A stretch of 64,000 nt of DNA from RPQJ01 sp963746325 (GCA_963746325.1 CAVVBC010000030.1:1-64000), one strand, 5' to 3'; counted from the first letter of the stretch, positions 29,645 through 38,767 are shown. The notes: generated by a model from the sequence alone, not told the origin. A program made the numbers and translations.

Positions 29645-31305
29645 TTGAGCCCGAGCACCGCTTTGCCCTGGTTGAACGTCACGTCCACCGGGATGTTCCG
29701 GGCGGACAGTCGCGCCAGGTCGGCAGCCAGTTCGGGCCGGATCACACCCAGGTCTTCCCCCAGTTTCTTCACGCCGGCGTAGTCGCCGTCACCCTGCAGC
29801 TTGAGGATGAGCGCGGACAACTCGTCCATTGCCTGGCGCGTCTTGTCCATGTCGACACGATAGCGGCCCTCCGCGTTGCGCGTGAAGGCGCCGCGGTCGG
29901 CGAAGAAGTTGAAACGCAGCATGTTGGCGCGGCCATGCGCCGATGCGGCGCCGAAGCGCACGGAACGGAAGATGCCCGTCATGAAGGTGACGTAGTAATC
30001 CTCGAGCGACCCGCTGACCTCGCCTTTCTCGTGCAGCCTGGTGATCATGTAGAGGCCGAGGATGTCGGCCTTGCCTTCCTCGAGCCCGCTGCCCAGTTCC
30101 TTGAGCGCGTCGCGCACCGTGCCCTTGCCGTCCAGCGTGTTCTTGATGCCGAGCCCGTGCGCGACCTCGTGGAACATCGTGGTGCCGAAGAATGCATCGA
30201 ACGTCACGTGCTTGCGCTGCTCCGGCACGATCAGTTCGTCCGCGATCGGCACCATGATCGCGTCGAACTTGGCGCGCATCGCGTTCTTGAGCTGCACGCG
30301 GCGGGTGCCTTTCTCGAGCTGCACCTGCTCGTCGTTCGGCAGGTTGATGGCGATCGTCTTCGAGCCCGAGTTGCTGTCGCCGGCGTAATACAGCACGTCG
30401 TAGGCGTTGAGATCGGAGTCGGTGCCGGGTTGCTCGGCCTTGTAGGCCTGCGGGACCGGCAGGCCGCGCTGCAGCTCGGGCAGCATCGCCGCATAGCGTG
30501 CGAGGCGCTTGCTCCATTCCATGTCCTTGACGAGCACGTACGCCTCGTACGCCGCCTTGTAGCCGAAGAGCTGGTCCTCGTAGGTCTCGATCGGGCCGAT
30601 GACCAGGTCGATGCGATTGTCCTTCATGTCGAGCCAGGCACGGTCGCTGTCGCGGTACTGGTCGGTGCGCAGGGCCTTGGCGCGCAACTCGAGGTAACGC
30701 CGCAGCCCTGGATCGCTCGCGAGCGCAGCGGCCTGGTCGAGCAGGACGGCAGCCCGTTCCACGTCCGGCTGGAACTCGACGTGATACGGCACGGTACGCA
30801 GCGCGCCCTTGGCGTCGCGTCGCAACACCGTGTACTCGCTGCGCGAACCGGGCAGGTTAGCCCGCTCGAACTCTTCCTTGGTCATGTCGTGCGGGTAGAA
30901 CTGGGCGCCAGCGGGCTTTGCGCCGGCGCCAGGCACGAACGGCGCGTTGTCGGCGAGACGGTCCCACGGACCGTAGTTCATCCGGGCAAAGCGCTGCGCG
31001 TCGGGGTTGCCCGCCAGGCTCTTGAGCAGCGCGTCGCGGTCGCCGTAGGCCTGCTTCCAGAAGAGGCCGTCCATGATGTCCGCGGCCTCGATGAACAGGC
31101 CCAGCATGCGGCGCTCGTCCGCCGTGAGCCACGCGAGATCGGACTGCAACGTGAAGGGAGCGTAAATTTCAGGTCGAGCCGGGACGACCGCAGGGGTCGC
31201 CTTCGCGGTCGGCTGCGCAGAACCCGCGTCTGCAGCGGCTGCACCCGTTACCGCCAGTGTCATGGCCGCGATGCTGCTGAGCACCGCTCGTCGAATGATC
31301 GTCAC
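29641..31305 (-). CDS. Secreted M49-like (dipeptidyl-peptidase III family) zinc peptidase
   Basis: 554 residues from GTG 31305, chosen because AGGAG lies 8 bases upstream and a signal peptide follows (RRAVLSSIAAMTLAVTGAAAA). The zinc site reads MFHEVAHGLG (H379, E380, H383) with a downstream LEEGKADILGLY glutamate, as in DPP III, but the first motif is HEXXH rather than the classical HEXXXH. The whole C-terminal half (FMTGIFRSVRFGAASAHGRANM) is well preserved. Likely a periplasmic peptidase releasing dipeptides; not biochemically assignable. Coupled to pirin. Confidence 0.82.
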   Translation of the reverse strand: MTIIRRAVLSSIAAMTLAVTGAAAADAGSAQPTAKATPAVVPARPEIYAPFTLQSDLAWLTADERRMLGLFIEAADIMDGLFWKQAYGDRDALLKSLAGNPDAQRFARMNYGPWDRLADNAPFVPGAGAKPAGAQFYPHDMTKEEFERANLPGSRSEYTVLRRDAKGALRTVPYHVEFQPDVERAAVLLDQAAALASDPGLRRYLELRAKALRTDQYRDSDRAWLDMKDNRIDLVIGPIETYEDQLFGYKAAYEAYVLVKDMEWSKRLARYAAMLPELQRGLPVPQAYKAEQPGTDSDLNAYDVLYYAGDSNSGSKTIAINLPNDEQVQLEKGTRRVQLKNAMRAKFDAIMVPIADELIVPEQRKHVTFDAFFGTTMFHEVAHGLGIKNTLDGKGTVRDALKELGSGLEEGKADILGLYMITRLHEKGEVSGSLEDYYVTFMTGIFRSVRFGAASAHGRANMLRFNFFADRGAFTRNAEGRYRVDMDKTRQAMDELSALILKLQGDGDYAGVKKLGEDLGVIRPELAADLARLSARNIPVDVTFNQGKAVLGLK

Positions 31306-31321
31306 AGTAGTCTCCTGGTCT

Positions 31322-31624
31322 TCATTTGCGCCCGAACAGCGCCTCGAGTTCGGCCTTGGCCTTGTCCGCGGCACTGACGGCAGCGGCTTGATAGGCCCCC
31401 GTCGTCGGCCGGAAATAGTCGCAGAAATTCGCAGCCTGCTTGTCCTTGACCTCTTCCGCGATGGTCTCGCGACAATGCTTCGCCTTGCCGGTGTCGTAGA
31501 ACTCGCACATGCGGCACGCATGCAGCTCGGCCCGGCAGGCGCGGCATTCTTCGAGGCGCCGCAGCGGCAGCGAATAGTCGGCCAGCGAGACGCCGCATTT
31601 CCAGCAACGTAATCCGTGATCCAC
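31322..31624 (-). CDS. Cysteine-rich putative zinc protein
   Basis: 100 residues. Seven cysteines in the first 70 residues arranged as CWKCG, ECRACRAELHACRMCEFY and HCRE/FCDYF, suggesting a zinc-ribbon or Fe-S-like site. The C-terminus is helical (SAADKAKAELEALFGRK). No named family. It lies 16 bases upstream of the M49-like gene in the same direction, so both may share a transcript. Confidence 0.7.
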   Translation of the reverse strand: MDHGLRCWKCGVSLADYSLPLRRLEECRACRAELHACRMCEFYDTGKAKHCRETIAEEVKDKQAANFCDYFRPTTGAYQAAAVSAADKAKAELEALFGRK

Positions 31625-31633
31625 GCGTGCGGC

Positions 31634-32227
31634 TCAGGAGCGAGCCGTGGCCGACGGCGACGGCGACGGCGCGGACGACTGCGGGGGCGCGACTGGGACC
31701 CGCTTGAGGCGCATCGAGGCGCGGGTCGGCGGCTCCTGCCCGGTGCGGAACTGGAACTCGACGCGCAACTCGTCCGGACCCACCACCTCGATGCGTTCAC
31801 CGTTCGCGTGGTGGTCCTTTTGCGGGTCGAGGCCCGTACCGCCCGCGAACTCCATGCGGATGTCGCGCGGGGTCGAGGCGTCGGCCAGGCGATACGCCGG
31901 CTGGTTGCCCATCGCACAGAAATGATTCGCCTGCAGCCGGTCGTAGGCCAGCGTGAACACGGTAATCATTTCGTGCGAGGTGCCCCCGAACTGGCGCTCG
32001 ATGAGGGCGCGGCCGTTCGACGTCACCTCGAACTCGATCGTAGCGGCGCCGGTCGCAGGCGCCTCCATGGTGCCCTCCCAGCGGCCCGCGAGCGCCTTGA
32101 GCTGGTCGTAGGCGGCGATGTCCAGCGTCTGCGCCGCGGGATCGGCCTGCGCGGCGGAACCGGCGGTGAACATCACCGCGCACAGCACGGACGAGGATAC
32201 GGAACGCAGGAACGAAGCGACCCTCAT
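31634..32227 (-). CDS. Secreted protein, DUF1579/THAP4-like barrel
   Basis: 197 residues from ATG 32227 (AGGAG 8 bases upstream). Signal peptide ...CAVMFTAGSAAQA. Mature segment AYDQLKALAGRWEGTMEAP, ALIERQFGGTSHEMITVF and YDRLQANHFCAMGNQP is typical of a ten-strand lipocalin-like barrel that opens with G-x-W. The last ~20 residues are Ser/Pro-rich. Ligand unknown. Divergent from def. Confidence 0.65.
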   Translation of the reverse strand: MRVASFLRSVSSSVLCAVMFTAGSAAQADPAAQTLDIAAYDQLKALAGRWEGTMEAPATGAATIEFEVTSNGRALIERQFGGTSHEMITVFTLAYDRLQANHFCAMGNQPAYRLADASTPRDIRMEFAGGTGLDPQKDHHANGERIEVVGPDELRVEFQFRTGQEPPTRASMRLKRVPVAPPQSSAPSPSPSATARS

Positions 32228-32328
32228 GACGAACTCCTCGGTCAACCGCGCCTTAGCTACGCTCCCGCTGGAACCTTGTCAATCAGCCCGGGTCGGTTAG
32301 GCTTGGGGCCCCTTCCGTGGAAACCGCA

Positions 32329-32865
32329 ATGGCCATTCGCCCCGTCCTTCGCATGGGCCACCCGGTGCTGCAGCAGGTGGCCGCGCCGGTCGAGCAGTTC
32401 GGCACGGCCTCGTTGCGCTCCCTCGTCGCCGACATGGACGACACGATGCGTGCACGCAATGGCGCCGGTATCGCGGCGCCGCAGATCGGCGTCGCGTTGC
32501 GCGTCGTGATCTTCGAGGTTACCCACAACCCGCGCTACCCGCAGGCCGAGCCGGTGCCCTACACGGTCCTGATCAATCCCGTGCTCGAACCCCTGGGTGC
32601 CGGGCGCGACGAGGCCTGGGAAGGCTGCCTGTCGGTGCCGGGCATGCGGGGCGTCGTTGCGCGCCACACGCACCTGCGTTATCGCGGCTTCGACCTCGAG
32701 GGCAACGCGATCGACCGCGCGGTGACGGGCTTCCACGCACGCGTCGTGCAGCATGAGGTCGATCACCTGGACGGCATCCTGTATCCGATGCGCATCACTG
32801 ACATGCGGCTGTTCGGCTTCGAAGAAGAGCTCTTCCCCGACGGCAGCGTGTTGCCGCCCGACTGA
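32329..32865 (+). CDS. def: Peptide deformylase
   Basis: Removes the N-formyl group from nascent proteins. 178 residues from ATG 32329 (MAIRPVLRMGHPVLQQVA). All three motifs present: GAGIAAPQIG, EGCLSVPG and QHEVDHLDG; Cys and the two His bind the metal, Glu is catalytic. Not next to fmt, so probably a second or relocated copy (type 1). Stand-alone. Confidence 0.96.
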   Translation: MAIRPVLRMGHPVLQQVAAPVEQFGTASLRSLVADMDDTMRARNGAGIAAPQIGVALRVVIFEVTHNPRYPQAEPVPYTVLINPVLEPLGAGRDEAWEGCLSVPGMRGVVARHTHLRYRGFDLEGNAIDRAVTGFHARVVQHEVDHLDGILYPMRITDMRLFGFEEELFPDGSVLPPD

Positions 32866-32977
32866 CACGGCTGGCCGCAATCACGGCTGCATTTGGCGCA
32901 GCCGATTGCGCATCTCCCGTATTCAAACGACGAGGATCGCAGTCGATGCTTGGGCCGTGACGCAAGGGATACGCCCC

Positions 32978-33376
32978 ATGACCCGCGACCTCGATCGACA
33001 CCAGGTAGAACGGCTGCGCACCGCGCTGCGCCAGCGGCAAACCGAGCTGCGCGAAGAGATCCGCCAGGCGCTGCTCAGGAGCGACTCGGAGCACTACCTG
33101 CAGATCGCCGATTCGGTGCGCGACCTGGAGGATGAGTCCTTCGCCGACCTCATCGTGGACGTCGGCCTGGCCGAGATCGATCGCGACCTCGAGGAGCTGC
33201 GCGCGATCGAGGCAGCGCTGCTGCGCGTCGCCGACGGCAGCTACGGCAGCTGCGAGGTGTGCGACAAGCCCATCGACGGCAAACGGCTCGAAATCGCGCC
33301 GCACGCCCTGCGCTGCATCGATTGCCAGACGATCTTCGAGCGCACGCACTTCCAGAAGACCGGCCACACGCTGTGA
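32978..33376 (+). CDS. TraR/DksA family zinc-finger protein
   Basis: 132 residues from ATG 32978. A long helical hairpin (residues 1-85) precedes a C4 zinc finger: CEVCDKPIDGKRLEIAPHALRCIDC. The tip of the hairpin reads SFADLIVDVGLAEIDRDLEEL; DksA's acidic DxxDxA is not obvious, so control of RNA polymerase through the secondary channel is possible but unproven. Shorter than E. coli DksA (151). Convergent with the ATP-grasp gene only 4 bases away. Confidence 0.88.
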   Translation: MTRDLDRHQVERLRTALRQRQTELREEIRQALLRSDSEHYLQIADSVRDLEDESFADLIVDVGLAEIDRDLEELRAIEAALLRVADGSYGSCEVCDKPIDGKRLEIAPHALRCIDCQTIFERTHFQKTGHTL

Positions 33377-33380
33377 CGGA

Positions 33381-34412
33381 TCAGCCCTCGCGCCACGCAG
33401 CGTCGTAGTTCTGGCCGTACTGCATGATCCGCTCGAGCACGGCGTCGTAACCCACCCCGGATGACAGCGCCGACGTGGCGAAGTCCTCGATCTGGGCCAG
33501 GTTCGGATTGGCGTTCGCCTCGAGCACGTAGACGCCGCCGTCCGGCTTGAGCCGCAGGTCGATGCGCGCGTAGCCGCTCAGCGACAGCGCGCGGTAGATG
33601 CGCTTCACGAGCGAGGACAGCCGCAGCGCGAGGCCGGGCGGGAGATCGCGCGCCGGACCCGTGCCGATGCCGTGGCGTTGCTGGTACTTGCGGTCCCATT
33701 TCACCTTGCGGGTGGCGATCGACATCACGTCCGGCAGCGTGCCGAAGTTCAGCTCCCAGACCGGGAACGTGGTGAGGCGGTCGTTGCCCATCACGCCGAT
33801 GTAGAGCTCGCGTCCCTCGATGTATTCCTCGACGAGCGCGTCCGAGTTGGTTTGCTCGTGGATGAACTCCACGCGCTCGCGCAGCTTGTGCGCATCGTAG
33901 ACGATCGAGGCCTGCGAGATGCCGAGCGACGCGTCCTCGGTCGCCGACTTGACGAACAGGGGGAACTTGAGCTTGCGCGGCTCGATGTACCGGCGCTTGC
34001 GCGGCAGCAGCGCGTAGCGCGCCGTGGCGATGCGGTGATATGCCAGGATCTGTTTCGAGAGCACCTTGTCGCGCGAGATCATCATGCCGCGCGGGTTGCA
34101 GCCGGTGTATGGCAGCCGCATCAGTTCGAGGAACGCGACCACGTACTGGTCGTACGTGACGATGCCCTGGAACTCCTCGAGCAGGTTGAACGCGACGTCG
34201 GGCTTCCAGTCCATGATCGTGGAGCGCAGCTCGGCGATGTTGTCGCCCATGCCGAGCACCTTCACCTCGTGCCCGATCGACCGCAGCGAGGACGTCACGT
34301 CGTACTCGGTGCGCCACTCGTCGATCTGCTGGGCGGAGTAGCCCGCGGTGGAGTCCGGCGGCACCAGCGTCTCGTGCACGAGGACGAGCACACGCAGCGG
34401 CTTTCTGGTCAT
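33381..34412 (-). CDS. ATP-grasp ligase, D-Ala-D-Ala-ligase-like
   Basis: 343-residue ATP-grasp enzyme, which would join a carboxylate to an amine using ATP. Visible: LPYTGCNPRGMMISRDK (pre-ATP-grasp to lid), FPLFVKSATEDASLGISQAS (phosphate-binding loop), LVEEYIEGRELYIGVMG, and ARIDLRLKPDGGVYVLEANANPNL (Mg-binding E and N). Substrates unknown; the N-terminal domain differs from Ddl and no mur/fts genes are near. Its ATG overlaps the stop of the upstream zinc-peptidase (ATGA), making it the last gene of the three-gene cassette. Confidence 0.85.
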   Translation of the reverse strand: MTRKPLRVLVLVHETLVPPDSTAGYSAQQIDEWRTEYDVTSSLRSIGHEVKVLGMGDNIAELRSTIMDWKPDVAFNLLEEFQGIVTYDQYVVAFLELMRLPYTGCNPRGMMISRDKVLSKQILAYHRIATARYALLPRKRRYIEPRKLKFPLFVKSATEDASLGISQASIVYDAHKLRERVEFIHEQTNSDALVEEYIEGRELYIGVMGNDRLTTFPVWELNFGTLPDVMSIATRKVKWDRKYQQRHGIGTGPARDLPPGLALRLSSLVKRIYRALSLSGYARIDLRLKPDGGVYVLEANANPNLAQIEDFATSALSSGVGYDAVLERIMQYGQNYDAAWREG

Positions 34413-35446
34413 AGGGCGTAGTTCTCGCGGTCGCGCAACAGCATGTCGAGCATGATGCGCTCGAGCATGACCAGCACCTCGCGCTTGGTGTCGCGCTGGT
34501 TGTGACTGAGCCTCAGGTTCATGCGCCGTGCACGCTGGATTGCGATCTTGAGGACATGCTGCACCAGGTAGGGATGCATTCTCGCACGGCGGATCATCAA
34601 TCGCTCGACCTGCGGCTGCACCTTGCGCAGGAAGCGACCCGCGTGCAGTCCGTCCGGATGGTCCTCGGCCGAGCCGAATACGCGCAGCAGGCGTCGATCG
34701 TAAGTGCGCGCCGCGTCGAGCTCGTAGCGGCGCTGCTTGCGTCGATAGTGCTCGCGCAGCGTGCGCGTGTTCTCCGCGAGCGGCTCGATGACGTCGCGAC
34801 TCAGGCGCAGCGCCCGGCGCCCCTCGAGGTCACGCATCGTCGCGTCGACGTACTCGAGCTTGCGCAGAGCAGGCCAGCCGGCGTACTGGCTGCGCCAGCG
34901 CGAGGCGCGCGGCAGCCACACGGCGAAGGTTTCGGCGAAGTCCTCGGTGGGATGACTCTGCGCGTACCAGTGACCGAGATGCAGCACGAACCGCTGGCTG
35001 GCCGGCCGCGGGTAATAGCGGGATGGATAGCGCCGCGAAGCCTTGCCGAACACGTCGCGCCACGACTTGCGCCGGCGCAGCTGGAAGGCGGTGTCGATCG
35101 CGTGCCCGGTCTCGTGCCGCAGAATGCGCATCAGCCACTTGTCGTTGCCGCCCTCGACCTCGTGCATGAAGCGTCGCTCGAGTCGCTGCAGACGGGGATG
35201 AGCGAGGAAAAAAGGGATCGCGATGCCGGGAATGCCATCGGGCGAGAACCATTCCTCGGACAGCCAGACGTGCGGCCGGAAGCGGATACCCTTGCGTCGC
35301 AGTTCTTCATACAGCCGTTGCACGGCATGCTCGAGCCCGGCGCTTGCGAGCGACAGCCGCAAGTCGCAGAACCGCAGGTCGAGCAGGGCCTCGTCGTCGA
35401 GACGCGTCCACGCGGGTTCGCGGCGCCGCGGCCGACGCGGCTTCAC
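34409..35446 (-). CDS. Putative zinc-binding metallopeptidase (gluzincin)
   Basis: 345 residues from GTG 35446, overlapping the upstream stop as GTGA. Central motif RILRHETGHAIDTAF (H111, E112, H115) and a downstream TEDFAETFAVWL glutamate give a gluzincin-type zinc site. No signal peptide, so cytoplasmic. The last third is Arg-rich and helical (RARRMNLRLSHNQRDTKREVLVMLERIM). Its close relatives are labelled putative zinc-binding metallopeptidases of unknown substrate. Middle gene of an overlapping cassette with a phosphatase/ARH fusion upstream and an ATP-grasp ligase downstream. Confidence 0.78.
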   Translation of the reverse strand: MKPRRPRRREPAWTRLDDEALLDLRFCDLRLSLASAGLEHAVQRLYEELRRKGIRFRPHVWLSEEWFSPDGIPGIAIPFFLAHPRLQRLERRFMHEVEGGNDKWLMRILRHETGHAIDTAFQLRRRKSWRDVFGKASRRYPSRYYPRPASQRFVLHLGHWYAQSHPTEDFAETFAVWLPRASRWRSQYAGWPALRKLEYVDATMRDLEGRRALRLSRDVIEPLAENTRTLREHYRRKQRRYELDAARTYDRRLLRVFGSAEDHPDGLHAGRFLRKVQPQVERLMIRRARMHPYLVQHVLKIAIQRARRMNLRLSHNQRDTKREVLVMLERIMLDMLLRDRENYAL

Positions 35447-36981
35447 GCCACGACTCCCGCGCCGACCTCGTGCGCCAGGCCGCACGAGCAGGCGAGCTCG
35501 AGCTGGTCACGTCCTGCCAGTCGGGCCACTGCTGCGACCGGCAGTGCATCGAACCCGTGCAACGCGCCGTAGAGCGTCCCGGTGAGCGCCGCGAGCGGCG
35601 TGACGTCCTCGCCGCAGGCGCGGCGCGCCTCGACGATCGCCGCCGTAAAGTCCGATGCCGAGTGGACGATGCGGCGCGCATGCGCAAGGACACGCAGCAC
35701 TTCGGGCAGCGTACTCGCCTTGCCCGGCGCGGTGACCGTACAGGAGGTGCGGACATCCTTGCGCAGCGGCTTGGCTCCGAAGCAACCGGCCACGGGCTCA
35801 GGCACGCCTTGCAGCACGGCGGGCACGGCCTGCCCCTGCAGCGCTGCGGCAAGCGTCGCGGCATACAGACGGCAGGCGTCGAGTATCAGGGGTGACTGAT
35901 GCGTGGTGCGGGTGCACTCGGCCGCCAGCACGATGGCGCCCGTCACGTCACTGCCTGCATGCATCACGGCCGCCAGCACGCGCGGCAGGCTGTTGGCGGA
36001 CGCGTCCTTGGGATCGTGCGAGCCCGCCATGGGTTGGCCGCGCCAGCGGTACGTTGCCAACGCTTTCGCAATGTCGGGCGTGGCTGTGCTTTCGCCGGGC
36101 TCGCCCCTGGCGTCACAGTAGCCGTCCTTGAACCAGCGCCAGTAGCGCTCGATCTGGTCGCGCGCATCGCAGCGGTTGACGGCGGCCAGGCTCTCCGCCA
36201 GGCACAGTGCGAGCGCCGTGTGCTGCGTCCACGCCAGCGGGGCCTGGGCGTCTGCCGGGCCCGCGTGACCGAGCGCATCGCCGAGTGCCAGGCCGTACCA
36301 GGCGCCACGCACGCGCTGCTGCAGTAACAGCGCTGCCCCGGCACCCTCCCCGGCTGCACGGGCACCTGCCGCTTGCGCGCGACTCCCGCCACCGGCGATC
36401 CGCTCCGCATTTCGCAGCGGTTGCCAGGCGCGCACGAACGCAGCCTGCTCGGGCGTTTCCGGCACGTTCCGCCACGAGCGTGACTGCACGCACTGTTGCC
36501 AGAGGTGCGCGAGTTCCACCAGCGCAGCGTCGCCGCCGACCCCTTCGCGCTCCGCCAGCCAGCAACCCGCCGCCAGCGCGCTGCGGCCGATTCCCGCCCG
36601 GCAATGCACGTAGACGCAGTGGCCCGTTGCGAGCGCGCCGTCGATCATGGCCACGATTCGTCCCATCGTTTCGCGGTCGGCGGGCACGCCGTGGTCGATG
36701 ATCGGCTCGCGCAGGTATTCGACGCGACGCCCGGCGGGCGTCTCGAACGGCAGCAGCATCTCGTAGCCCGCCATCTCACCGGGTTCGGTCAGGTCGACGA
36801 AGCAAGTGACGCCGGCTTCGAGGAACCGGCGCACGCGCTCCATGGACTGCGCGCGCGAACGCGAGCCCGGGTGCTCGCCCACCAGCAGCCGGCCCGGCAC
36901 GACCCAATACGATGCATCGATGGGCCGTGGCAGGGTCCAGTCAGGTGCGTTGGCGGGGTCGGACGACGGCGTGGGTGCCAT
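35443..36981 (-). CDS. Dual-specificity phosphatase fused to degenerate ADP-ribosylglycohydrolase
   Basis: 512 residues from ATG 36981. N-terminal half: Cys-phosphatase with PIIDHGVP (general acid Asp) and P-loop HCRAGIGRS (C127, R133), so likely active on phosphoprotein or a phosphorylated ligand. C-terminal half, from about 235: ADP-ribosylglycohydrolase fold with GLALGDALG. The usual magnesium motifs are altered: WTDDT is WTQHT (251-255) and GxDxDT is GEDVTP (D459 kept, the next Asp lost). It may bind rather than hydrolyse ADP-ribosyl groups. First gene of the cassette; the stop overlaps the peptidase GTG. Divergent from the APC permease. Confidence 0.85.
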   Translation of the reverse strand: MAPTPSSDPANAPDWTLPRPIDASYWVVPGRLLVGEHPGSRSRAQSMERVRRFLEAGVTCFVDLTEPGEMAGYEMLLPFETPAGRRVEYLREPIIDHGVPADRETMGRIVAMIDGALATGHCVYVHCRAGIGRSALAAGCWLAEREGVGGDAALVELAHLWQQCVQSRSWRNVPETPEQAAFVRAWQPLRNAERIAGGGSRAQAAGARAAGEGAGAALLLQQRVRGAWYGLALGDALGHAGPADAQAPLAWTQHTALALCLAESLAAVNRCDARDQIERYWRWFKDGYCDARGEPGESTATPDIAKALATYRWRGQPMAGSHDPKDASANSLPRVLAAVMHAGSDVTGAIVLAAECTRTTHQSPLILDACRLYAATLAAALQGQAVPAVLQGVPEPVAGCFGAKPLRKDVRTSCTVTAPGKASTLPEVLRVLAHARRIVHSASDFTAAIVEARRACGEDVTPLAALTGTLYGALHGFDALPVAAVARLAGRDQLELACSCGLAHEVGAGVVA

Positions 36982-37063
36982 GATGGGGCAATCATAAGGC
37001 AACGGGGTGCGACTGCCGGTATGGCTGTGAGAGACTGCGGCAAAATCCCAGGGGAGAGACTCT

Positions 37064-38515
37064 GTGCTGAAGCAGCTGGCAGCCCGCAAGTCGGTCGCTG
37101 CGATCAATCGTGAGATCGAGAACGGACCCAAGCTGAACCGCATACTGAACCGGCAGGCCCTCACGTCGGTGGGCCTTGGATCGATGATTGGCAGTGGCAT
37201 TTTCGTGCTGACCGGCACGGTCGCCGCGCAGCACACCGGCCCGGCCGTCACCCTGGCCTTTCTCGTGGCCGCCATCGGCTGTGGCCTGGCGGCGCTCTGC
37301 TACGCCGAGCTGGCCTCCATGATCCCCATCTCGGGCAGCGCCTACAGCTACACCTATGCGACGCTCGGTGAGGGCGTCGCCTGGTTCGTCGGCTGGAACC
37401 TCGCCCTGGAATACGTGATGTCGGGCGCGGCGGTCGCGGTCGGGTGGTCCGGGTACGTGGTCAACCTGCTGGGTGAGTTCGGCGTGCACCTGCCCGCGGC
37501 GCTCACCAACGCGCCGCTCGGCAAGGGCCCGGACCATCACCTGGTGGCGACCGGGGCACTGGTGAACGTGCCGGCGGTGCTCATCGTCGCGCTGCTGACC
37601 TGGGTCTGCTACGTCGGCGTGAAGCAGTCGACACGCGTCAACAACGTGATGGTCATCATCAAGATCCTGATCATCGTGCTGTTCATCGCCGTCGGCATCA
37701 AGTACATCTCGCCGCAGCTGTGGACGCCCTACCTGCCGCAGAACGCAGGCACTTTCGGCCACTTCGGCATGAGCGGCGTGCTGCAGGGCGCGGCGATCAT
37801 CTTCTTCGCCTACATCGGTTTCGACCAGGCCGCGACGACCGCGCAGGAAGCGCGCAATCCGCAGCGCGACGTGCCCTGGGGCATCATCGCCGCGCTGCTG
37901 ATCTCCACGACGCTGTATGTCCTGATGTCGGCCGTGATGACCGGCATGGTTTCCTACACCGAGCTGAACGTCGCGGCCCCCGTCGCCGTGGCGCTCGACG
38001 CGCACCCCGAACTCAAGTGGCTCGGCCTGCCGGTCAAGATCGGCGCCATCGTCGGCCTCACGTCGGTGATCCTGATGTCGCTGCTGGGCCAGCCGCGCAT
38101 CTTCATGGCGATGTCGCGCGACGGCCTGCTGCCGCCGGCCATGCAGAAGGTGCACCCGAAGTACCGCACGCCGCACGTGGCGACCATCGTGACCGGCGTC
38201 GTCGCGGCGTTTTTCGCGGGCGTGTTCCCGCTCGACGTGCTGGGCGAACTGATCTCGATCGGCATCCTGCTCGCGTTCACGGCGGTGTGTGCCGGCGTGC
38301 TCGTGCTGCGTCGCACCCAGCCGGATACACCGCGCCCGTTCCGCGTGCCGTTCGCCGGCTTCACCGCGATCGCCGGGGTGGTCGTGTGCCTCGCGATGAC
38401 GCTGGCCCTGCCGCATGACACGTGGATCCGGCTGGCAATCTGGACGGGCATCGGCTTCGCCATCTACTTCTTCTACGGCTACCGTCACTCGCGGATTCGC
38501 GAGCAGCAGGCCTGA
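37064..38515 (+). CDS. APC family amino-acid permease (YfnA/CAT-like)
   Basis: 483 residues, about twelve to fourteen membrane helices. Start GTG 37064 with GGGGAGAG 9 bases upstream. APC signature in TM1: SVGLGSMIGSGIFVLTG; later FFAYIGFDQAATTAQEARNPQRDVP and SRDGLLPP are typical of cationic/general amino-acid permeases. Substrate not determinable. Intact. A constant-loop hairpin begins 52 bases after its stop and may act as the 3' boundary. Confidence 0.92.
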   Translation: MLKQLAARKSVAAINREIENGPKLNRILNRQALTSVGLGSMIGSGIFVLTGTVAAQHTGPAVTLAFLVAAIGCGLAALCYAELASMIPISGSAYSYTYATLGEGVAWFVGWNLALEYVMSGAAVAVGWSGYVVNLLGEFGVHLPAALTNAPLGKGPDHHLVATGALVNVPAVLIVALLTWVCYVGVKQSTRVNNVMVIIKILIIVLFIAVGIKYISPQLWTPYLPQNAGTFGHFGMSGVLQGAAIIFFAYIGFDQAATTAQEARNPQRDVPWGIIAALLISTTLYVLMSAVMTGMVSYTELNVAAPVAVALDAHPELKWLGLPVKIGAIVGLTSVILMSLLGQPRIFMAMSRDGLLPPAMQKVHPKYRTPHVATIVTGVVAAFFAGVFPLDVLGELISIGILLAFTAVCAGVLVLRRTQPDTPRPFRVPFAGFTAIAGVVVCLAMTLALPHDTWIRLAIWTGIGFAIYFFYGYRHSRIREQQA

Positions 38516-38566
38516 CCCGTGCTCGCCAGCCGGTCGGCCAGAGCCGTCAGGGATGGGGCCGGTCAG

Positions 38567-38642
38567 GGCGTTCGATCCGGAGTGTCCTGTCGCGCTTGGA
38601 AAGGCAGACACGCGCGCGCCAGGACACTCCGGATCGAACGCC
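38567..38642. repeat. Constant-loop hairpin, copy A
   Basis: Perfect 23-bp arms (38567-38589 and 38620-38642; arm begins GGCGTTCGATCCGGAGTG), extendable to about 38562-38646 with one bulge. The loop holds the family core in minus orientation, GCTTGGAAAGGCAGACAC. It lies 52 bases after the permease stop and may serve as a terminator. Confidence 0.85.
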
Positions 38643-38767
38643 TGACGTCACGCGCCTGAGCATTTTCCGGCGCGCCGGAAAATGGCACGGCGCACGCTGC
38701 GTCGAGATTCGCCCATGGATGGCGCCGCGGAAATCCCGCCGTGCATCGCAGACGGTGCGCGCGGGCT

